Part shown: positions 20,896 through 32,682 of the stretch, in pieces
Position numbering within the stretch: the stretch's first letter is position 1
Layout of the letters: every line of letters begins with the position of its first letter
DNA from: Gliomastix tumulicola
Taxonomy: Eukaryota; Ascomycota; Sordariomycetes; Hypocreales; Bionectriaceae
NCBI GenBank assembly: GCA_001599755.1
Contig: BCHX01000007.1
Coordinates: forward strand, 2,046,001 to 2,110,000
Direction of reading: 5' to 3'
Length of the DNA stretch: 64,000 nucleotides
Program-made: the position numbers and the translations under genes
The notes under the pieces: model-generated
Told to the model about the DNA's origin: nothing
The model's database searches: none
Seen by the model: only the letters and a program-made list of their open reading frames with translations

Positions 20896-23857
20896 ATGGA
20901 CTATGCACATCACTCCTCTGCAGCAGCAGGGGCCGCTGCCGAATCCCCTTCCATCCCGACTCGCACTCGATACAACTCTACCTCCTCCTCCCATCACCAC
21001 CACTCCGCCACCACACGCCGTTGGTCCAGTAAGCAGCAGGCTCAGGGGCACACCCGTCCTCAATCCGGCGTCGGCGTCAACCGCATGAGCATCCCTCCCG
21101 CCGCGAGCCCCGAGGTCATTTCCAACCTCATCAGCAGCCTGAGCGGCATCTCCAAGGGCGCCGACGAGTACTTTGAGGGGAAGCCGCCCTCCGCCGCCAC
21201 CGCCGCCGCCGTCGCCGCCGCATCGCCGACCAACGAACTGCCGCTCCCGCAGAGCCTCTCCGGCAGCAGGGCGCCCTCGACGGGTTCCTTTGGCGTCGAC
21301 TACGGCGCCTACAACAAGCCCGCCGCCGCGAGCGCCTCCTCTCGATCTCGAGAACCCGTCTCCCTCGACGAGATCGCCGCCTCGGCCCCCGTCATCCGGA
21401 CCTCGAAGCCCACGAGCGGCTATTCACCTCTGGTGCCGCCCAAGAGCCCCAAACGGAGCACCAGCCGCGACAACTCGACCAGCGGCCTGCGCTCCTTCAT
21501 CCGCACCGGCAGCTCGACCTCGCGCCCCTCGACCAACGGCTCCGGCAGGAATGACGACACCCACAGCATCGGCAACCTCTCCGTAGAGCGAGGGTCCTCC
21601 CTGCCCGACCAGGAGCTCAGCCACCGCAAGTCCAACGACAGCTGGAGCAAGAAGACGAGCCGGAGCTACAAGGGGCTGATGTACATGAGCTCGAAGGAGC
21701 GACTGCGAGAGAAGGAGGAGCGGAAACGGTCTGCCGAGGTTGTTGGCCCCAACGGTTTGCGCAGCCGCAGCTTTGGTAACCTTAACGGTGCCAACAATTC
21801 GACGGCCCCCGGCGCCACGAAGCGCAGCAACAGCCTCAACACCTCCAAGCCCGACCAATTCCTCGCCGAGACGGCCATTAGCGAGGAGCCCAACATTGCC
21901 GATACCTCTGCCGTGGGAGTCGCGATCGGCTCTGCTGCGGACAGAGTCATGGATACCATGAAGACGACGATACCTGTTCGCGACTCCAGCCTTCGTAAGC
22001 CGGGGCAGAGGAAGAGCAGCAGCGTTCCCCGGCCGAATCGAGACAGCAGTAGGGGCCGCTCGGCGGTCCCAGCCGAGCCCAGCGTGAGCACGCCAGAGCC
22101 CAGCCGGAAACGCGGAGCCGGGAAGAAGGTCCCCGCGAGGTTAGATCTTGATGCCTCTGCCCCGGGCAAGAGCTTCTTGCTCGGGCCTGGCGAGGTCGTG
22201 CCGACGCCGACGCACACGCCTACTACGCAGCGATTCCTCGAGACGATCCGCGACGACTACCTTGCCTTCGACAGCCATACACCCGGAGAGGAAGAGGGTC
22301 GTGATGATGACGGCGCACCGTTCCCGAATGTGTCGCAGAACCGAAGGCGCTCCGGCCACAGCCCAGACAAGGGAGCGCGGCGGAGGTCGGGCGCTGCGAG
22401 TCCGGCTCCTGGGGCGGATGGGAAGCAGAAGCGCAGCAGCTCACGGTTGAAGCGGCTGTCAAGGCCGTCAAGTCCCATCGCCGACAACAAACAGTCAAAC
22501 GAACTATACCGCGATAACGACACTGTCGGCGTGCCATTGGAGCGTCTGGACTCTGCAGATTCCATCGACGACGCCGTCGAGTCCTATCTCTGCTCCCCGC
22601 GCCTCACGCAAAAGATCAGACATCCACAGACGGGTCGGACGATCTGCTTCTCGGAAGTGGGCGACTCAGAAGGCTCGGCCGTCTTTTGCTGCGTAGGCAT
22701 GGGACTAACGAGATACATCACTGCCTTCTACGACGAGTTGGCTTTGACGTTAAAGCTTCGACTCATCACCCCTGACAGGCCTGGTGTGGGAGAGAGTGAC
22801 CCGTACCCTGACGGCAGTACCACACCTCTCAGTTGGCCAGGTAGGAGGAGCACTTGCTTTGGTTCTATACTCTGCACTTACGACGCTAACCATTTCTTTA
22901 GACGATGTGTATGCTATATGTCAAGCACTCAAGATCACCAAGTTCTCCATCCTGGCACACTCAGCCGGCGCCATCTATGCTCTGGCCACGGCCCTCCGCA
23001 TGCCCCAGCACATCCGAGGACGGATTCATCTTCTTGCCCCCTGGATCCCTCCCTCACAGATGAATGTCTTTGGAACGACACAGGCCACGCCACCGACGAA
23101 CGCGATCCCGACATCACAACGCATCCTGCGAGCACTGCCCACACCAATGCTCAAGGTAGCGAACAGCAGCTTCATGTCGGCAACGAGCACGTCCATCACA
23201 ACTTCGCTACCGAAGAACTCACGGAGGTCGAAGCGCAAGTCAGGCGGCGTGCGAGGAGGCGACAAGGACAATGCTGCAGCGAACCGCAACGCTGTGCCTG
23301 TCCAAGACAAGGAGAACTTGCAGAACGGCGACTACGGCAAGAATCCCAACGATGCAGTGAGGGATGGTGGAAACGCGAAGCATCGAAGCGTGGGCGCAAA
23401 CTCGTCACACGCTCGTCGTGCGAGCCCGGCTCTCGATGATAGGGCTACCGTGATGGCGGACGAGGAACGACAGGCTACGTACGACATCCGGCTTACACAT
23501 GCGATCTGGGATCTGGCGACGACAGGGGCGAACCCGGCTGTCGATCTACTGATTTGTCTGGAGAGGCGGCACACGATCGGTTTCCGGTACGTGGACATCA
23601 ACCGTCCCGTCACCATCCATCACGGAAGCAGAGACACGAGAGTGCCGGTCGACAACGTCAGGTGGCTTGGTAAGACTATGCGCCGCTGCGAGGTCCGGGT
23701 GCTCGAGGGTGAGGGACACGGGCTCATGGCGAGCGCTGCGGTGATGGGCTCCGTGCTTATGGAGATTAGCAAGGAGTGGGATGACTGGATGAGAGCGACG
23801 GGTGCGGACGGCCGCAAGGATAAGGAGAGGCCTCGACGGGGCACCTTCCGTGGCTGA
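20896..23857 (+). CDS. Alpha/beta hydrolase with long disordered N-terminus
   Basis: Exons 20896-22840 and 22902-23857 join to 966 residues. The first 550 residues are low-complexity Ser/Arg/Pro-rich sequence with Ala and His runs. The hydrolase part begins around TGRTICFSEVGDSEGSAVF, followed by RLITPDRPGVGESDPYP. The nucleophile elbow is LAHSAGAIYA just after the intron, and the likely acid and histidine are in GSRDTRVPVDN and LEGEGHGLM. So the Ser-Asp-His set seems complete. The fold is interrupted by about 120 polar, Lys/Arg/Asn-rich residues between the PWIPPSQ block and the ATYDIRLTHAIWDLA cap helix. The substrate cannot be inferred. The start is ATG 20896; the longer open frame to 20635 lacks conservation cues. 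Confidence 0.82.
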
Positions 23858-24526
23858 GTTCATCCAGACGGACCTCGCTGCGCATATGCTGCCGAGAGAG
23901 TCTGAGAACTGGATCCGAGGCTACCTAACGGTGGCCCGATCGTTTAATGGACTCTTAACCGAGGGGGTATGAATGTCCGCTAAGGAAATTAGGCAGCCAG
24001 GGAAGTTGCAGGAGGAACGGTCTCTTTTGTCCTTTGCCCGCTATAGGGCCTCATGATTACTGCGCGAGGCTATTGGAGACGAGGCGTCTTCTGGATTGAC
24101 GACAACGACGACGAGGGGCAAGCGCATGCTTATGCTTGGTGTAATTCTTCTCTTGTTATACTAGGACGACTTTGACCAGGCCTGCTACGGAGGCCGCCTG
24201 GTGTAATCTACTTGCTGGATGCGGCAAGATTCGAGTGAGAGGCGTCCTCTCAATTAGGTACCATCTTGATGAATCTAAAGAATATCATGGAAATGGAACC
24301 GGTCTGGTGGTGCTGCACCAATATATCTTGCTGAGCCCTCTTGTACCTTAAGCCTTTACATCTACTAGTAGTGATGATCATCCAAGCTTATCGATAAGGT
24401 GGAGCTGGTGGTCTGCTTTTCCAGCTTCCAAAGCTTTTGACGTAATTCCGCCAACCTACCAACTCTCAGATCTGCAACACACAACCCCTTTATTGTTTGC
24501 CTGGCAAAGGAAACACCTCCGTCAAA
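23858..24526. other. Intergenic region between co-directional genes
   Basis: Trailer of the hydrolase gene and promoter of the Cwf19 gene. The sequence turns AT-richer from 24100 to 24400. Nothing looks coding. Confidence 0.4.
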
Positions 24527-26785
24527 ATGGACGTCAGCAAGATGGACGGTCTGGACGACTTTGAAAAGTCGCTCGCAGCGGACAAGGCGCAGCGCGAGCG
24601 CGACGAAGAGCGACGCGAGAGGAAGAAGCACCGACGGCATCGCGACGACGAACGACGCTCCGACCGTGATCGAGATCGAGACAGAGATCGAGACCGAGAG
24701 AAGGATAGGGATAGAGAAGGCCACAGACATCATCGACATCGATCTGGCCGGGACGAGAGCGGCCGCCACGAGGGCAACGAGGACGACGACGAGCACCGAC
24801 ACAAGCGATCGCGTCGAGACTACGAGGACGTCAGGGACGACGAGCACCGCTCCGAGAGAAGGAGCAGGAGGAGGACGACGCACGGGGATGAGGAGGGCGA
24901 TTCTGAGAGACACGCTTACAAATCGCGGGATGCGAAGGAGGACCTCCCTCTCCCCGACGAGGAGAAACCCTCGAGTCAGAACGCGGTAGAGACATCCACG
25001 TCGGCTCCTCCTCCCCTGGCGCGAGACTCCTGGATGACGGCGCCGTCGTCCCTCGACATCGACTACATCCACCGCCCGCGCGACAATGCCCCCCTTCCCA
25101 AGGAACCGCCGCCGCAGCCACGCACCGTCCACGAGAGAGAGCTGAACACGCACCTCAACGACGACCGCTTCGTCGACGACAAGCTCGCCGCCACCGCCGC
25201 TGCCGCCGCCGTGGCCTCCTCGGACGCCCACGAGAGGAAGGTGAGCTACAAATTCGGCGACGCCGGCTCCTCGTGGCGCATGACGCGGCTCCGCGGGGTG
25301 TTCGCCGCCGCCGACGAGACGGGGCGGCCCGCCGAGGATATCGCGCTGGAGCGGTACGGCAGCCTGGAGGAGTTTGACGACGCGCGCGAGGAGAAGGAGG
25401 AGCTGGAGCGGCGCAAGATCTACGGTGGCGGTTACGACGACAGCAAGGAGAAGCCGTCGGGGGAGCTGTACCGGGAGAGGCTGCGGGAGATGCGCAAGGG
25501 TCAGCCCGCGAGGCATGCCGTCGTGCCTGAGGAGATGGAGCAGGGGGCCGTCGTGCAGGAGGCGGCGCCGCCGGCGGTCGACCAGACGACGCTCAACAGG
25601 CTCCGCGCGCAGATGATGAAGGCCAAGCTCCGACGGGCGCCCAACGCCGCTCAGCTGGAGGAAGAGTACAACCGCGCCGCCGCCGCATTCTCCTCCTCCG
25701 GATCCTCCTCGACGACCTCCAACCTCCTCCCACCGGGCGCCGTCGTCGTCGGAGCCATGGAGAGCAGACAGCTCGCCGGCCAGCGCGGCGAAGTCAAGGC
25801 CGTGACCAACCGCCGCGGCCGCGAGCGCGGCAACGTCGAGGAGAACGACGACATGACGATCGAAGACATGGTCCGCGAGGAGCGCCGCACCAAAGGCCAG
25901 GCCGGCGGCGAGGCCCTCCGCCAGGCCGAGCGCATCGCGAAAGACGGGAAATACACCGACGACCTGGACTACATGGACGACAACGCGGCCAAGCTCGCCA
26001 AGCGCGTGCACAGGAACGAGGCGAACCTCAAGAACATGGCCATCGGCGAGCTGCAGAGGCTCAACCGCGTGCTCGACAGCTGCCCGCTCTGCCACCACGA
26101 GGAATCCGGCCGTCCGCCCGTCGCCCCCCTCGTCTCCCTCGCCACGAGGACGTTCCTCACGCTGCCCACGGAACCCGAGGTGAGCCCCGGCGGCGCCGTC
26201 GTCGTCCCCACGACGCACAGGAAGAACCTCCTCGAGTGCGACGACGACGAGTGGGAGGAGATGCGCAACTTCATGAAGAGCCTCACGCGTCTCTACCACG
26301 CCCAGGGGAGAGAGGTCCTCTTCTACGAGAACGCCGCAGCCCCGCAACAGCACCGGCACGCGGCCCTCGTCGCCGTGCCTATCCCGTACGAGGAGGGCGC
26401 CATGGCACCGGCGCACTTCAAGGAGGCCTTCCTATCCTCGGACGCGGAGTGGTCGCAGCATAGGCCCGTCATCGATACACAGAAGGCTGCGGATGGTGGG
26501 CTGGGACGTGTGGCGTTCAGGAGGAGCATCGCCAAGGAAATGCCGTACTTCCATGTGTGGTTCACGCTGGACGGCGGACTGGGCCATGTCGTTGAGGATG
26601 GCGGCGGTCGCTGGCCGAAGGGCGATCTATTTGCAAGGGAGGTCATTGGAGGCATCGTCGGTGCAGAGCCGCATGTTGTAAAGAAGCAGGGGCGATGGCA
26701 GAAAGGAGGAGATAGTGCTAGAGTGGAAGCTTGGAAGAAGGACTGGCGGAAGTACGATTGGACACGAGTGTTGGCCGATGGATGA
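24527..26785 (+). CDS. cwf19: Cwf19-like splicing / debranching factor
   Basis: A single exon encodes 752 residues. The N-terminus is charged, with an RD/RE-type repeat (DRDRDRDRDREKDRDRE) at about residues 45-65. Middle blocks typical of the CWF19L2 group include SWRMTRLRGVF, KANLKNMAI-type sequence (RNEANLKNMAIGELQ) and a Cys pair CPLCHHEE. The C-terminal CwfJ domains 1 and 2 follow: ATRTFLTLPTEPEVSPGGAVVVPTTH, the HIT-like PQQHRHAALVAVPIPY, and KEMPYFHVWFTLDGGLGHVVED up to KKDWRKYDWTRVLAD. In fission yeast Cwf19 is a component of late spliceosomes, and the related Drn1 aids intron lariat debranching. It acts in the nucleus. The start is the Met of MDVSKMDGLDDFEKSL. Confidence 0.94.
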   Translation: MDVSKMDGLDDFEKSLAADKAQRERDEERRERKKHRRHRDDERRSDRDRDRDRDRDREKDRDREGHRHHRHRSGRDESGRHEGNEDDDEHRHKRSRRDYEDVRDDEHRSERRSRRRTTHGDEEGDSERHAYKSRDAKEDLPLPDEEKPSSQNAVETSTSAPPPLARDSWMTAPSSLDIDYIHRPRDNAPLPKEPPPQPRTVHERELNTHLNDDRFVDDKLAATAAAAAVASSDAHERKVSYKFGDAGSSWRMTRLRGVFAAADETGRPAEDIALERYGSLEEFDDAREEKEELERRKIYGGGYDDSKEKPSGELYRERLREMRKGQPARHAVVPEEMEQGAVVQEAAPPAVDQTTLNRLRAQMMKAKLRRAPNAAQLEEEYNRAAAAFSSSGSSSTTSNLLPPGAVVVGAMESRQLAGQRGEVKAVTNRRGRERGNVEENDDMTIEDMVREERRTKGQAGGEALRQAERIAKDGKYTDDLDYMDDNAAKLAKRVHRNEANLKNMAIGELQRLNRVLDSCPLCHHEESGRPPVAPLVSLATRTFLTLPTEPEVSPGGAVVVPTTHRKNLLECDDDEWEEMRNFMKSLTRLYHAQGREVLFYENAAAPQQHRHAALVAVPIPYEEGAMAPAHFKEAFLSSDAEWSQHRPVIDTQKAADGGLGRVAFRRSIAKEMPYFHVWFTLDGGLGHVVEDGGGRWPKGDLFAREVIGGIVGAEPHVVKKQGRWQKGGDSARVEAWKKDWRKYDWTRVLADG

Positions 26786-26908
26786 TCCTCTACGAACAGT
26801 CTCTCTCTATCACCAGGATCATACAGACAGCAAGCGATCATAGAAATTCTTTGCTTCTATCTCAAACGATAATACATATACTCGAAATGATTCAAAAAAG
26901 GAAAGCGC

Positions 26909-29281
26909 TTAAAGAGTGCTCTCAGTAATATCCCTCTTGCTCCACTGGTGGACGAGAGGCTCAGCATCCGTCTTGCGCTGGACCTCGCCCCACAGGTGGT
27001 TGGTGAGCAGCTTGTAGACGTAGGTGTAGGCGTTGTTGTATTGGATCCTGTGGTTGCTGTCCGTGAAGGCGAACATGTCCATCGTGGTCGGGCTGACGCC
27101 ACCACCAACGAGCAGGTCAACCAGGGCAGCGGTGTGCTGGTAGTGCACGTTGTCGTCACCAGTGCCGTGGAGGACGGTGAAGCCACCCTTGGCGTTCTTG
27201 AACCCGTCGACGTTGTGGACGGCGGTCTCGAGGTAGCCATCCTCGTTGTCCTCGAGCTTCTTCATGTAGCGCTCGGTGTACATGGAGTCGTAGAAGCGCC
27301 AGTCAGAAACGGGGGCAACGATGTGGCCAAAGGAGAAGGCGCCGCTGTCGACCTCGAGCGTCTTGGCAGTCAGGTAACCACCGTAAGACCAGCCAAACAT
27401 GCCAATCTTATCGGCGTTGATCCAAGAGTTGCGCCTGGCGAGCTCCTCAGCAGCCCAGATCTGGTCGAGGGGCTCGAGCTTGCCGAGCTGGCTGGTGACG
27501 AAGGACCGGTATTCACGGCCCTTGTAGCCAGTGCCACGGTTGTCGATGGTGTAGGTGATGTACTCGAGCTCGGGGTCGGAGCCGATGTAGGCCTTCCAGT
27601 CGATAGGCTGGAAGCGCTTGGCGGCGTACTGGGAGTTGGGGCCACCGTAGGGAGTGAAGAGAACGGGGTAAGACTTGGAGGGGTCGAAATTGGCAGGGAG
27701 CGCCTGGACGACGTTGAGAGAGAAGCCATCGGGGTGCTCGAGCTCGAAGTAAGTGATGTTAGGGAGTTTGAACTCGTCGAGCGTCTTGTACAGGGCTGCG
27801 TTGTCCTCGATGACACTGATAGGAGTCTCGATATCCTCAGTAGAGTAGAGCTCCTGGTAGGGAACGTCAGGGCCGAGGTAGTTCAGGATGTAGTAGCCGT
27901 TCTCGGAGGAGAACGAGGCGGACCAGTAACCGGGGACCTCGTCGTCGACGAGAGGAGTGATGGAGCCGTCGCGCCAGTTCACCTTGTACACGTGGCGCTC
28001 AGTGGAGTGGCGGGTGGTGGCAGTGTAGTAGATGAGGGCGTTGGCGGTGTCAATGGCGAGGATAGCAGCAACCTCCCACTCACCCTCGGTCAGCTGGATC
28101 GGGGAACCGCCCTGAACAGGGAAGAGGTAGATGTGGGTCCAGCCAGACTCGTCGGACAGATCAACGTAGTAGGTGCCGTTGCAGCGCTTGGAGCTGGAGC
28201 TGGTGCTATTGCTTCCGCCGAGAGAGCCGACGTAGCTGATGGCGAGCAGGTTCTCGAGCCAGCCATCGGTGCCGTCGCGCTCACGGACAGCCTTGGAGCT
28301 TAGAGTGGTGGGGTCAACCACGACGTGGGCATCCTGATCCTGAACACGGTTGTAGGCGCGGTAGATGAAAGCCGAGTGTGCGTCCGTCACCCAAGCAACC
28401 TCACCGATGACGAGCTCGTCCTCGGGGAAGGCATCCACGGGGATGGTCTCGTACTCGCCAGTGGCGACGGTGAGGAGGTTCAGCTGGACGGTCGGGTTCT
28501 TGGAGCCGACCTTGGGGTAGCGGAGCTCCAGCTCCTTGGGGTAGGGAGGAGCAACGGGCTGGTTGTCCATGTAGTAGGGGATCCTGAAGGTCTCGACACC
28601 GGTCTCGTTGAAGCTCAGGAAGGCAATGTACTCGGCATCGGGGGAGAACCAGAGAGTGTAGGTGGTGCCGAAGATCTCCTCCTCGTAGACCCAATCGGGG
28701 ACAGCGTTGAACTTGTCGGGGCTGCCGTCGGTGGTGATCTGAGTAATGTCGCCGGTGCTGTGGTCACGGAGGTACAGGTTGTTGCCGCGGACGAAGGCGA
28801 TCTGGTCGCCAGTGGGCGCAAGCCCGGCATACTGGATATCACCAACCTGGTCGTCGACCAGAGGCACGGACTCGCCCGACTCGACGTCGAGGATGAAGTA
28901 GTCGGCGAAGTAGGTGTAGCGATACTGAGGAGTCGCGTTGGCGGAGATGAGCAGACGGCTGGCATCCGAGCTGATCCAGTACTCGTAGAGGTCGTCCGGC
29001 AGGAGGTCGCCGGTAACGAATGTCTCGCTGTTACCCGTGACAATGTCCTCAAGAATGAGGTCGCCGTCGCCGTTGGTGGTGATGTACTGGCCGTCATCTC
29101 CGGCGGAGGACCAGGACACACCAACGGATCGGGCGCGGATGGTGGCCGAGGGGATCGTCTCGTTGAAGGTCAGCAGACGCTCACCGTTGCCGGTAGGCTG
29201 CGAGGAGCCGCGGGGAGGCTCAATAGCGACAGAGAGCGTCGCGGCGGACAGCAGAGCTGCCGCGATCTTGAGGGAAGGCAT
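26909..29281 (-). CDS. dpp4: Secreted dipeptidyl peptidase IV
   Basis: A single exon encodes 790 residues. It cleaves X-Pro and X-Ala dipeptides from peptide N-termini outside the cell. A signal peptide is visible at residues 1-19 (MPSLKIAAALLSAATLSVA). An eight-bladed beta-propeller follows, with the substrate-binding DWVYEEEIF motif. The peptidase S9 domain has the nucleophile Ser632 in GWSYGGYLTAKT, the Asp in LHGTGDDNVHYQH and the His in DSNHRIQY. Several N-glycosylation sequons lie in the propeller (FNET, NGTYY). The length matches Aspergillus DppIV-type secreted enzymes, and there is no N-terminal membrane anchor as in vacuolar DapB. The gene ends tail to tail with cwf19, with about 120 bases between the stops. 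Confidence 0.95.
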   Translation of the reverse strand: MPSLKIAAALLSAATLSVAIEPPRGSSQPTGNGERLLTFNETIPSATIRARSVGVSWSSAGDDGQYITTNGDGDLILEDIVTGNSETFVTGDLLPDDLYEYWISSDASRLLISANATPQYRYTYFADYFILDVESGESVPLVDDQVGDIQYAGLAPTGDQIAFVRGNNLYLRDHSTGDITQITTDGSPDKFNAVPDWVYEEEIFGTTYTLWFSPDAEYIAFLSFNETGVETFRIPYYMDNQPVAPPYPKELELRYPKVGSKNPTVQLNLLTVATGEYETIPVDAFPEDELVIGEVAWVTDAHSAFIYRAYNRVQDQDAHVVVDPTTLSSKAVRERDGTDGWLENLLAISYVGSLGGSNSTSSSSKRCNGTYYVDLSDESGWTHIYLFPVQGGSPIQLTEGEWEVAAILAIDTANALIYYTATTRHSTERHVYKVNWRDGSITPLVDDEVPGYWSASFSSENGYYILNYLGPDVPYQELYSTEDIETPISVIEDNAALYKTLDEFKLPNITYFELEHPDGFSLNVVQALPANFDPSKSYPVLFTPYGGPNSQYAAKRFQPIDWKAYIGSDPELEYITYTIDNRGTGYKGREYRSFVTSQLGKLEPLDQIWAAEELARRNSWINADKIGMFGWSYGGYLTAKTLEVDSGAFSFGHIVAPVSDWRFYDSMYTERYMKKLEDNEDGYLETAVHNVDGFKNAKGGFTVLHGTGDDNVHYQHTAALVDLLVGGGVSPTTMDMFAFTDSNHRIQYNNAYTYVYKLLTNHLWGEVQRKTDAEPLVHQWSKRDITESTL

Positions 29282-31138
29282 GGTGATGCTTGTCTTGGCT
29301 TTTTCTGTCCCTCGTTGCGCTGATCAGTTCAGACCAGACGTGTGCTTGCCCCTAGGTATTGTCTCGAACTTAGACAGGACCGTGAAGGAGGTTGGGAGAG
29401 GGACCGCGTCGCACAAGGGGGGCGGGACGATCACGTCTTTTATGTATCGCTGAAGGGAGCACCAAGCAGCCCTTGGAAGCGGTGCTTCACAGAGGGACAG
29501 GACCCGCGTGCTCCCAAAAGACCCTGGAGCTCTGCGCGCGCACGCACTCTGATAGCATCCATGATGACACCCCAGGCCGCACCTTTGCATGCAAATTAGT
29601 GATGGCTCCCCCCCAGCACCGCGTTGAACCGAGCCCACATTTTAAGGAGAGCAGGCATGCCATTGGCGAATGGCGATGCGAATAGATTGAGGGTTGCATG
29701 CTGCCTTCCCTCATCGGTATAGGATCGGATGAGGTTGTTCGGGTGTTGGTCAAGGCTTTTAGTGCAGCGCGGGCGCTGGGATGGCGAGGAGGGGGATCAC
29801 CTTCTCCATTCGGCACTCTAGCCCCGCGCGAAGGATATGAGAGAATAGCAAAAAAAGTTCCAATGTTGCGATGCGCCCAGAAACAAGTTGTCGGTCTGCC
29901 AAGCCGGGCTGCGAGGGTGGCTTTGTGGTGGCTTGCTGGGCACGGGAATTGAATTGAGTCGGGATGCTGAGAGCGAGGAGGGAGAATAGGGAGACTTCCA
30001 TTCTTCAGGGCAACTCGGGATGGAATGAATGGGGTGGATGAATTGGCTGTGGAAGGCACCCTGGCCGGCTCTTTCCCTGAGCTTACATCGAGCAGGGAGT
30101 CTGTGGCTTGCTCCTTCCACGGAATGATAAGGGATGCTGCGTCTGCATTGGGCAGGGGCAGACCGAGTGCCTGCCAGTAATTTGGCATGGCGACAGCAAA
30201 GGAAGGAATGATGTTTAGTCCCATCTTTTCATCTACCGGAGGTACCGTGGACACCTTTTTCAGCACAGACATGAATGCGATGATAAGGTACAATTGACTC
30301 CAGACGGGCTGCACCTCCTGCCAAGGCCCCAAACGCTCCCCGAGGCCTTCTGGAAGGTGCCCGCCAAGTTCGAGAAATTCTGCAAGTGCACTTTCCGTCA
30401 ATTGTGCTGCTGCAATGCCTGATGCCTCATTCCCGTCCCAACAAGGCAATCGCCGAGCACGCCCATGAGGTGACGCCTCTCCAACTTTCTATCAGCGACG
30501 CTGGTGCTTATCAATTCAGGGAGCCCCTATGATTCGTAGAGCAAAAACGCACACCAACATGCCGGCCGCGTGCTGAGCCGTTGGGCTCTTTCCGTGCCAC
30601 CACCCATACAACCATCCATCCATCCATCCCACGTATAAAGATGTGCACACCCACAACAGCGATACGACCTGGCAAACCTGTTCTCGACCCCATACCTCTC
30701 GCATCAGCGTCACCGAGGGCCGGCAAGAATGGATTTGCATGGCGCCTGCCCTGCTGCCCGTCTACGTTATGGACGGAGACCTCCCGACTGACTGCCTGAC
30801 TGGACCGCTGCCAGCGAGCGGGGCGCTCTCGACTCAGCAGCAAAGCCGTTGTCTCGTGCCTGTGGTGGCTGGAGGCAGTTTTGTCGACCTGCTGCTGTCC
30901 CACCCTTCTCCAGGCGGGCTGCACGAATAAACGAATAAGGCACAAATTCATGATGCAGGCTAAAATTCCCCCAACCCGTTTTCTATGGGTATGGCCTAGG
31001 CTGCAAAATACGCTCCGTCGCAAGAAACCGCCACTTCGTCATTCCAGCATCCCTACCTCAGTCCCGGCTCCAGGGTCCTCGCAAGGCGGCTGAAGCAGTA
31101 GTCAGCAGCAAGTCCCAGGCCAGCACTGCCGAGAACGC
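29282..31138. other. Divergent intergenic region
   Basis: About 1.86 kb containing the promoters of dpp4 (minus) and of the RRM gene (plus). A (CATC)n stretch lies at about 30608-30628. A minus-strand frame of 320 codons at 29487-30449 is open, but its composition is not protein-like. Confidence 0.4.
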
Positions 31139-32346
31139 ATGGATTCGTCGGCACCGCAGGATCGTGAGGGTGAGGCGCCTCGTGCCCCGAGAGAGCCTCC
31201 CCGCCACTCTCTGTCCAACAATTGGCGCACCAAGGCACAGGCACCGAGCTCGGATGTGAAGAGTACTTCTAGCCGGCCTCGTGACGCTTCGGCGCCATAC
31301 ACCACGGGCGACCGGTTTGCGAGCGGCTGGCGGGGTGGAAGCAGCAGACAGGATGAGGCTACGTCATCGATAGGGTCCTCGTCGAGAGGCGGCGGCAGTC
31401 AGTGGAGGGGCCGGGACTCTCCTCGCCAGCAGGACAGTCCGTCCAGATGGAAGAGCAGCACCGACAGGGCGCCTTCCGGGGAGAACACGACGACTTCGGG
31501 GCCGTCCGGTGGCTCGTCACAGAGCTTAGTGGACGACTCCGACGCTCTGAGTGAAGGGCGCCGGATCTACCTCGGCAACATCTTATACCACGTCCGCCCA
31601 GAACAAATCACCGAGGCCCTCCGCGCACAAGGTTTTTCAGAAGACGATGTCGAGCAAATGCATATTTCCGTGGATCCCGTGACGGGGCGAAACCCTGGCT
31701 ACTGCTTTGTCGAGTTTGAGTCCAAAGAAACCGCGGACAGGGCAATGGATCGCATGGCGGGAGTTCCAATCCTCGGAAGACCGCTCAAGACGGGGCCCTG
31801 CAAGCCCAAGGCATGGCAGAGCACACGGAAGCAGGCAGGGTCGTACCAGCCAACCTTTGAACGGTGGGGGAACTGGAACGGCGACGGCGTGCAGCTCTCA
31901 GGGCAGGGGCCTGTAGGGGCCGAGGAGCATCTCATTGAGGTGATCCAGAAGGAGCAGCGGTACAGGGTGTTCGTGGGCGGCTTGGGGAAGATGATCAACC
32001 AGGCAGAAAACGACAAGGAGCTCCGGGCCATTTTCGAGGGCTACAGAGTGTGAGTGCCGTCCGTGAAATTGAGCAGACGCTGATGCTAATCCAAGGTAGC
32101 GCTGCCGTGAGCAAGAGAATTACCCCCAGCGAGGTCACGAGAGCCAAGCCGGGGAAGCATCATTACGCCTTTGTCGACATGGAGGACGAGGAGGAAGCAT
32201 TAAAGGCAATCCGAAATCTTGACGGAATCTTATGGAACGGAACTCGGCTCAAAGTCCGGGTTCCTGTTGATCTACCGGAGAAGATAGCCCAGAGAGGCAC
32301 GAGATGGGGCACAACGGCAGCATCCAAGAGCAACGAAGCCAGCTGA
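31139..32346 (+). CDS. RNA-binding protein with two RRMs
   Basis: Exons 31139-32049 and 32100-32346 join to 385 residues. The first 140 residues are disordered and rich in Ser, Arg and Gly. RRM1 shows RNP2 as RIYLGNI and RNP1 as GYCFVEF. RRM2 begins with RVFVGGL (RNP2), is split by the intron, and has HYAFVDM as RNP1. A linker of about 60 residues with a Trp-rich patch (FERWGNWNG) separates them. Nucleolin-like two-RRM proteins of ascomycetes share this layout. The protein probably binds RNA in the nucleus; the target is unknown. The intron acceptor was placed at 32098-32099 because the nearer AG leads to a stop. Confidence 0.85.
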
Positions 32347-32682
32347 ACAGCGCCGGCCTCGTTCTACAAATAACATACGCCTATGAGTCTTGTCAGACAT
32401 TCGGGGCACAGAAACAGGCACATACATGCACATATAAACGAGCAGCAAACGAGACATGCAATCAAATATCACTTCATCCGGAGCCATTGGTTCAATGATA
32501 TATCTCTTTTCATCATAACGTGGACGATGCTGACATGGATCGCCCGAGACGCGGCCCTAGCGTCGTCTATGAGTTCTATGTAAAGAAGGGGTATCGGAGA
32601 ACTGAAGTGTGTTCATGCGTGTATCAGAGCCATGAAGTGTTTTCTTGGTCGAGACCAAGTGGAAGAAGGAAGAGCTCTGCTC
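32347..32682. other. 3' region between convergent genes
   Basis: Trailers of the RNA-binding gene and of the sugar transporter gene. No coding frame is seen. Confidence 0.4.

Noticed and set aside
24365..26416. A minus-strand open frame of 683 codons opposite cwf19
   Set aside because: Antisense shadow of a clear conserved gene; no domain pattern of its own.
26948..29323. Two long plus-strand frames opposite dpp4
   Set aside because: Val/Gly/Glu-rich shadows of the peptidase gene on the other strand.
29487..30449. A 320-codon minus-strand frame between dpp4 and the RRM gene
   Set aside because: Composition is not protein-like, there is no recognisable motif, and it lies in a promoter region. 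Transcript data could change this.
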